Assembly: GCA_002690445.1 (NCBI GenBank)
Contig: NZER01000457.1
Coordinates: 1 to 8,147 of the forward strand
Origin: Candidatus Pacearchaeota archaeon
Lineage (GTDB): Archaea; Nanoarchaeota; Nanoarchaeia; Pacearchaeales; GW2011-AR1
Reading direction: 5' to 3'
DNA: 8,147 nucleotides
Below the pieces are notes generated by a model that saw nothing but the letters and a program-made list of their open reading frames with translations, did not search any database and was not told where the DNA came from. Positions 1 through 7,200 of the stretch are shown here, in pieces; positions within the stretch are counted from its first letter, which is position 1, and every line of letters starts with the position of its first letter. The position numbers were made by a program, and so were the translations under genes.

Positions 1-924
1 AATACGCAAAGTAATCCAAACGCCATGGAGACTGCGGTATCTGATTATTCTAGGACAGCAAGACCTCCTGCTGAATATCGCGAAGGAAGTTATAGATCTA
101 ATGCGCGCGAAGTAGTTGGTATTTCTGAAGGGCAATATTTTCCTTTTACTTTTTCTACAGTTAATAAGAAAAATAATCGAATGCAACTATGTACGTTGCA
201 AGCAACTATACAAAGTTTAGGAGAATCCTATACTCCTACATGGCAATCAAAACATTTTTTTGGAAGAAGCGAACAAGTACATACTTATACATTTACGGAT
301 AGGACTATTGATCTTTCTTTTGTTATTTTTGCTGATTCCATGAGACAGTTGCAAAATGTTTATGAAAGAGTTTTATGGTTGGCGCAACAATGTTATCCGG
401 ATTATAGCAATGAAAACAGATTAGCTAGTGGTCCTATAATAGCTATGAGGATTGGAGATTTGTTTCAGTATAAAGCTGGTTTTATAAGAAGCTTATCTTA
501 TGATTGGAATTTTTTAGGGCCTGGTGGAAAATGGGAGCTTACCAGGGGTATGAGAACTCCGCAAGGCGTCAGTGTAACTATGTCGTATCAAATTATACAC
601 GAAAAAGTACCTGATAGAGATTATAATTTCTATGGTGGGCCAGCAGGTGGATTAGGGGCTGGCGTCAAAAATCAAAAACGCATATCTTGGAGCGATACTG
701 AGTTAGAGGCTGATAATATTGATGAGTTTTCAGGCGATAGATATATACCTACTCATACATTACTTAATGGCCAAAGAGGGCAGGGGCCTAATTATGGTGA
801 AGTTCCTTACTTAGATCATATAGAAGATGCAAATGCAGCTAGATTTGATGAAGAAAGAATTCCAAATCAAGCGCCTATTGATATTTTTACTGGCCTTAAA
901 AGTTTATTTAATAAGGTTACCTGA
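1..924 (+). CDS. Probable baseplate/tail-tube-proximal protein (gp48/gp54-like candidate), 5' end outside window
   Basis: Likely a structural protein at the junction of tail tube and baseplate, acting in the virion. From the ATG at 25 it reads 299 residues to TGA at 922-924. That ATG has no Shine-Dalgarno sequence, and the eight codons before it (1-24) are open in the same frame, so the true start is probably left of the window. The middle of the protein has the pattern I associate with this class: a GRSEQVHTYTF segment followed by RTIDLSFVIFADS, a helix ending in CYPDY, then GDLFQYKAGFIRSLSYDW and PQGVSVTMSYQIIHEK (beta strands). T4 gp48 shares a loosely similar order of segments near its C-terminus. 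The tail is Gly-rich (YGGPAGG at residues 203-209, counted from ATG 25) and then acidic. It lies 25 bases before a gp53-like gene, which supports a baseplate role. Family membership is inferred by pattern recall only; a generic virion structural protein is the alternative. Confidence 0.5.
   Translation, partial: NTQSNPNAMETAVSDYSRTARPPAEYREGSYRSNAREVVGISEGQYFPFTFSTVNKKNNRMQLCTLQATIQSLGESYTPTWQSKHFFGRSEQVHTYTFTDRTIDLSFVIFADSMRQLQNVYERVLWLAQQCYPDYSNENRLASGPIIAMRIGDLFQYKAGFIRSLSYDWNFLGPGGKWELTRGMRTPQGVSVTMSYQIIHEKVPDRDYNFYGGPAGGLGAGVKNQKRISWSDTELEADNIDEFSGDRYIPTHTLLNGQRGQGPNYGEVPYLDHIEDANAARFDEERIPNQAPIDIFTGLKSLFNKVT
631..650 (+). repeat. 20-base near-identical repeat, copy 1 (in gene 1)
   Basis: This stretch matches 5287-5306 at 19 of 20 positions; the difference is G at 638 against C at 5294. 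It is read in the same frame in both genes, giving YGGPAGG here and YGAPAGG in the giant protein. Confidence 0.8.
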
Positions 925-938
925 ACCACTTACATAGT

Positions 939-944
939 AGAGGT
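939..944 (+). promoter_or_regulatory. Shine-Dalgarno site of the gp53-like gene
   Basis: AGAGGT at 939-944 lies five bases before the ATG at 950. It is the clearest ribosome binding site between the first two genes and fixes the start of the 106-residue protein. Confidence 0.75.
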
Positions 945-949
945 AATAG

Positions 950-1270
950 ATGGCTAAATCACGTTATGAAAAATTTTCACAAGTAAGAAAAAATTCTAAA
1001 GATTATTACAGATTAGAAACTTTTCCGTCATTGCAATCAGAAGAACTGGAATCTATTCCTCATAATATAGTTATGTGGAAAGAGACTGATAGAATGGATG
1101 CTATGGCTGAAGATTTATTAGGAGATGCCCGCTATTGGTGGGTCATATGTTTAATGAATGATTTGGTTAATCCTTTTTCTTATAGTTTATTGCCAGGAAC
1201 TCTATTAAAAATACCTTACGAAGCTCTTGATGTTATTAATATAGTTAATCGTAAACAAAGTGCTAAATAA
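950..1270 (+). CDS. gp53-like baseplate wedge protein
   Basis: Predicted small baseplate wedge component of a contractile tail, 106 residues. The basic, Tyr-rich N-terminus (SRYEKFSQVRKNSKDYYRLETFP) is followed by an acidic helix. The diagnostic part is residues 59-96: ARYWWVICLMNDLVNPFSYS, then LLPGTLLKIP. This is the W-x-I-x3-N-x3-NP-x5-PG-x3-IP pattern of gp53/LysM-like tail proteins; T4 gp53 has the corresponding YWVLLMCND-x-YDPY. T4 gp53 is longer (196 residues), so this is a short single-domain version. The start is set by a Shine-Dalgarno site five bases upstream. The TAA stop overlaps the next gene's ATG by one base, so the two products are probably made together. In T4, gene 53 is likewise followed by a hub gene. 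A LysM-like tail protein outside the strict gp53 family is the main alternative. Confidence 0.72.
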   Translation: MAKSRYEKFSQVRKNSKDYYRLETFPSLQSEELESIPHNIVMWKETDRMDAMAEDLLGDARYWWVICLMNDLVNPFSYSLLPGTLLKIPYEALDVINIVNRKQSAK

Positions 1271-1272
1271 TG
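1268..1272 (+). promoter_or_regulatory. TAATG stop/start overlap (translational coupling)
   Basis: The stop of the gp53-like gene (TAA 1268-1270) shares one base with the ATG of the giant gene (1270-1272). The 20 bases before it hold no convincing Shine-Dalgarno sequence (only an isolated AAAG), so termination-reinitiation by the same ribosome is the likeliest way the 2244-residue protein is started. This is an inference from spacing. Confidence 0.6.
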
Positions 1273-4200
1273 ACTGAGTTAAATCCACCAAAAGAACTGG
1301 TAGGCTTAGATACAGCAGGTACATTTGGATCTTCGGATGCCAGACCTGATGTGATTGCGGGATGGGAGTTTAAAAATTCTGATATTGACACGGCAGAAAT
1401 TGCTGGTCTTGTGCCTTTTGTACAACTATATGGACTTTATAGTGAACAGGAAATACAAAAATTATTAACTAATGATCCGGATTGGAGTGCCAATGCTATA
1501 ACGGCAGTATTTGTAGGAGAAGAAGGCGACCAAAGTCTGAATGATGTTTCGGCAGTTAATAGGGGGTATATGGGTATGGGGATGGATGTACTAGGAAGTG
1601 TAATACGTACAATTGGGGATGATCAAACTGATCATATTACTTCTCAATTAAGAAGTAAATTTATACATATAAATATACAAGATGAAACACACCGAGAGGC
1701 TGAACAATACACTCCAGGTATTTTACTCGCAACAAACAAACCGCAGGCTGGAAATGAAGCTTATGAATATCATCCTGGAACTGGTACCCCTAGAGATTCC
1801 GGTGGAGTAGGTATTTCTGATTTACAAATAGAAACTGGTACTAAAGAGTTTATGAATCGTCGTTACAAAATGAGATTAACGGTTACTGACCCTCAAGAAT
1901 TGAATGAAGAAGCTGAATATTTGAAGCTAACTTCTCTTCAATCTCAATTTTTAATAATTCATGGGTGGGCTTCTCCAAATTCTTTATATGGTTGGCCAGG
2001 CGAACCGCCTCCTACACTGGAATCTCCAAGCGCAGAATTTCCTAATGGGAGATTATTAGTTGATTTAACTCAAACTAATACGGCTGGAGCATGGGGTGCT
2101 GCAGTAGTAGCTACTACCATGTTCGATTTTGCGTTTAATGAAGTGGGGCAGTTAGAGGCTAATTTTACTTTTATGCCACGCGAAATAAGTTTTTTAGCCA
2201 CTTATAGAGTTCCTACTGTAGCGGATATTGTTAAAAGATTTTTGGGCACCGGAGAAAAAACAACTCCTTCCGACCCGACGCGTCCAGATCTTGCACCTAA
2301 TGTTTTTGCTGGTTTTTCTACAGCAGCGCTGCCAGCATTGGGTAAAAATTTAGCTGATGTTATTTTTGATGAACAAAATGGGTATATTAATCAAAGCCAA
2401 ACTGTAACAGGATTATTTGATAAAATAGAAGATGGTGTGGGTATAAATGTTACTTCAGTAATAAATAATTGGGCTGAAACTGATAGCGAGTGGTCCGGAA
2501 ATTCAGCTTCATTGCACGATAAGCAAAAAGAGCGAGAAGGTAGATTTAGATTTCCTTACGCTGGCCCTGGTATTAGAACTTACTCAAGAGAGAGAAGGCA
2601 AGTTCCGGACCCTACACGCGTGCTTGAAGCCGACTCAGATGAAACACCAGAGAATCCTATGGCATTAAAACCCGGTTATATGTGGGTTACAGAGTCTAAA
2701 AGTAAATTGGCTTTTTATTATTTAGGGTGGGTATTAGAGGCTATACGTTTTAGTATGTATGATTTAAATCAGCAAAAAGTTAGGCGAGGTGAAACCCCTT
2801 TTAATGTACGATTTAAGTATATGGGAGTGCCACCAAAATCTCGGTCTACTTTTAACTTATCTTTTCAAGATACTTTAAGATCGGGTTTAATACCTAATGT
2901 TAAAAATTATGTACAAGAAGCCACTAAATTTATAATGAGTAATTGTTTTCCTTCGTACAAGCCAGTAAATCCTATGAGTTATGAATTGAATGTTTGGAAT
3001 AATGAGATTAATATGCGACCAATGGCGCAACAGGATATGGGCGAAATACCTACAGCGGAGGCATATCAAATAATAGGAAATTATAATGAGATAAAAGCTG
3101 CTGCTAGACAATGGTTTGCTGATAATACAGGAGACAATGTAGAAAGTTTAAACTGGGATACTGCGCCGAAAATAGATAAACTAAGATATCTTTCTTATGT
3201 GGCTGAACTCCCCAGAGGCAACGCGGGCGGCGTCGTTCCGCCTGATTGGAGACAAACATTATCAATAGATAATAATAATTATATTCGTATTTTACATCCA
3301 CGGTATGAAGGTCAACTTTTATATACGTATGTAGCCCGGACTACTGAGTATGAAAGTTATGATGAGCGGGTATCGGTAGCGGATGATCCAGATCCAAAAT
3401 CATCGGCAGGAAATATTTTCGGAAGATACGGATGCAGCCGAAACCGTAACGATGAAGGGCTGAAGTCGCAGATAAAAGCTGCGGGGTATGTGCCAGCCTT
3501 TTCCTACCACAAGGAAGCAGATCAGTACCGGTATTGGATGGATCGCAAACTAGATCTTCCTTGGATGACCAACGCCAATGCTAATCCGCAGATAATTGAG
3601 TATTGGCCCGTCGATCAACATGGCGCAAAAAGACCACCAGGATTTAGTAGGAAGTCAGATGGAAAGTTTATTGGAGATATAACTTTTACTGATGAGTATG
3701 GGCTTCTAATGCCAGCAGAAATGGCGCGTTATTACTCAAATGATTATTTGGCTTTGCAAAGAAAATGGTATAATATGCATGTATCTTTTTTGGCTAAAGA
3801 AATCCAAAGGATCGTTGGTGAAAGAATACATGAGGCTATTTCTGAGGGTAAGACTATTGAAGATATAGGTCCAGAACCAGTGGATCTTTTTTGGCTAACA
3901 GGAAAAAAGTATTTTACCCCTGCTTATTCGGGAAATTATTTCAATTTCCATAACAACGCCAGGCCGCGGCCACCTTTTCCTGGGTCGCTTACTTATAGTT
4001 TTGATGAAGTTAAAGATAGATCCGGTGACATACTTGTAAGAGAAAATGCAGTTCTTGTAAGCGATATCGAAGATAAAATAGCTGAGGCTAAACTTGAAAA
4101 AGAAAGAATAAACATACAAAATGCAGCAAATGTAGAGTTGTATGGCCACGGTATAAATAGTCCTATGAGCGCAGCTTTGGGGGATATTGAAATAAACAAA

Positions 4201-7200
4201 GCGCAAGACGCTCTTAACTCTATTGAGAATAGTGGTTCTGAACAAGGAGTACACCAGGTTGAAAACGAGCTGTTGCGCCTTATTAGATATAATAGAGGGA
4301 TGGCTGGCGAAATAGATTTTTGGCAAAGTAGAATTAAGAAAGTTTTAACAGAATTATATAATAAAGATGTTATAAATTTAACGATAAGTGACGCTTTCCA
4401 GACATCCGAGCTGACACTTAGTGGGCAGCTGTCACCTCCGGCCGGAGCCCTCGAAGAGGGCTTCAGCCCCAATAATCGTCATATTATTACTAACACTACT
4501 GACTACAATTTTTCCAATTTACAATCTGATGGTGAAGGTTATTATTTGTTATTTAATGGAGTTCCAGAACCGGCCGAAGGGAGGGATGCAACCGATGTTT
4601 ATATAACTTTTAATCAGCTATTGGAAGCTGGAGTGGCTTTTGAAACTTTTGCTCTCGCTGCCCGAGAAGAAGTCGGGATCTATATAGGTAGATTTGTGAT
4701 GACGGCTTACGAAGATGATATTAGACCATTGACTTTGGAAAATATAGATATACTGGGTGATATAGGAATTACACAGCAAAATATAGATGACGATGTATGG
4801 CCCACTGGCACATATATAGAATACCTTTTTATGAATGAAGTTGAAGCTGAATGGAGAAATAGATATTTTAGTGGATATTCTATGTATCGTTATTCAGCAC
4901 CAGGAAGCGGCGAACATCAAGCTTTAAAATCAGCAGCCCAAAATTATTATGACTTTATTACTAAAAGTCGGCTAAATATTAAAAAATATCTTGCAAAAAT
5001 ACAACAAATTCAAACTGAATCAGATAATGCTCAGATATCTTTAGATCATATTGATAATATTATTGATGATTTACAAAGTCAATTAGATAATTTAAATCTC
5101 ACATTAAGAATGATAAGTCCACAAAGCCAAGAAATGTCTCCTTTTCATGGCTCAACTATGCTTGACGCACCTAGAAGAATACCGAAGGGTGGCGGAAGAT
5201 TTGTGCAACTTAATACTGTGGTGGCACAACAATGGGAACAAAGATTTCAAAAAAGAGAAGTTTTCGGCGCTAATGATATTCATAATTATGGTGCGCCAGC
5301 AGGTGGCGTAGCTTATCATGATCCGGCATTGCCAGTGTGGGGTTGGTCTGACGCCGCAGATGCATCGACCATCGGCAAGGGCACTCTATCGTTAGAATAT
5401 ATGCTTGCGGAAACATTAAGAGTTGTGGAATCGGGCGGCGTCCCGAATTTTGGAGCGGATTGGGATGGCCCAAAAGAAATATTAAATTTAACAAAATTAA
5501 GAGAAACTGATACGTATGCATATCCCCTTCCAGAATACTCTGGTCAAACTGGAGATACATTTAATGTTAGAGGTGAGAAATTAAATGACAATTGGTACCA
5601 TGATCAACCTAATTGTTTAGTAGCAGTGGGGCTGCGCTGGCCATCTGCCCGCAGTTTGTCGTCGATATTTTGGTTAGATATGTTCTCTCGCGACGTAAAT
5701 CTAGAATCAGTAGCATCCGCTGCTGAAAAAGAAATGGGAGATTATATAATAGAGCAAAGATCTTACATTTCTCCTATTAGAGTTAAACATTTATGTAGGG
5801 CGGGTATGGTTGATTTTGATCTCATAAAACAAATTTTAGGATATAAATATGGATTTACAGATATAGGATATGAATATGGAGAGAATATTAAAACAATAGC
5901 AGGGTGCTGGCCAATGAGCACTCATATGCCTTTTGATAATTTTGAAAGAAAAGATTATAATGACGATGATAGAATAATAGAACCCTATTATAGGGTAGAT
6001 AAAGATTTGGATTTTGTTGAAGAAGCTTATAGACAATCTAGTGAAGGTATGGAACCATTTGAAGGACGCGGCAAGTCAGAAGAAAGATATTTGCATGGAT
6101 TAGATCCTATGCAATTACTTAAGGTGCCGAATCAGGCCTGTGTTTTTGGCCCAATTTCTGATAAAAATAATATACTGTATCCGTCGAGCGGCGGGAAGCG
6201 GTTATCTATGAATGATCATTTGCCGACTATAACTCGCACTGGCGCTCAACAAATGGTTAATCAGCAAAGTCGTGCAGAGTCAAACGGCGGCGCCGCCCAG
6301 GGCAGAACGATCACTTTTTCAAATAATCCCGACTGGGTTGGAGTTCCTAAAAAAATAAGCGCCACCTGGAGCCGATATCTCAATAGTGGTCGCCCATCAT
6401 ACAGTAGCGATTATCCATTTGGCCTACCTCCAAGCCTGTCGGGCGATGCTGGTAATGCATTACCAGGATATCAAAAGCAACCAGTTGCAAGTGGTTTGCC
6501 AAATTCTTCAAAAGTGCCCAACATGGAGGTGTCGGCCGATGAAGTTGCAGGAGATGTTTTTGAGGGGATAGCCATAGGCGATGGCATTGATGAATATATA
6601 GGAGAGTACTACGGCACGCACGGAGGGAACTCAAATCTGCTACTTGGGATTGGTATTCCTAACGTCTGGAAACTGGGATCCTGGCAAGCCGGTCGCGACC
6701 AAGGGAACGGCGACAACTCTTGGGATATTGGTGCTGTTGGAGCACCATTGATACATAATATACTTCGTTCTTTGCCGGAAGATTTTCAATCTGGTTTTCT
6801 CAGTTCCACTAAAGATGCTGATGAAAATTTTGGAGGGGGCCCTCCTTTAAATTCAGGATTAGTGTCATTTATTAATGAGCATTTGATAAATTTACTTCAT
6901 ATGGGCAGACGGATTGGAGTGGGTGAAGAGAATTTTAATCGCGCTGACGAGGTGGAACCCACTGAAGAAACTGTGCACAATTATTATACTGGGCAGATCG
7001 TCAACAACAGCGGGCAAACAACCGCAAAAAGAAAATATAGAGTTAGAGATGTTACTTATGCAGATTGTTTTAATGAATTTATACAAAGAACCCGAAATAC
7101 GGCAGATTTTTCTAATCAAAGTATTAGGAATGTGGCCGAAATACCTATTAAAAGAGAAGTTGTAGATAATTTATTGAATAGAAGAAACCATAATATGTCT

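Noticed and set aside
4436..4464. Strong GC hairpin as an intrinsic terminator
   Set aside because: No T-run follows and the reading frame passes through it without interruption.
3895..4472. Two overlapping minus-strand open frames of 143 and 159 codons
   Set aside because: They lie wholly inside the well-supported giant gene, overlap each other in different frames and show no recognisable protein pattern; they are shadows.
1668..5849. Three exact TATAAATA motifs (1668-1675, 4152-4159, 5842-5849), the T4 late promoter -10 sequence
   Set aside because: All are inside the giant gene with no gene start after them; in DNA this AT-rich about one copy is expected by chance in 8 kb, so three are not convincing.
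6386..7165. Short plus- and minus-strand frames within the giant gene
   Set aside because: They show no ribosome binding logic or family pattern, and all are contained in the continuous 2244-codon frame.
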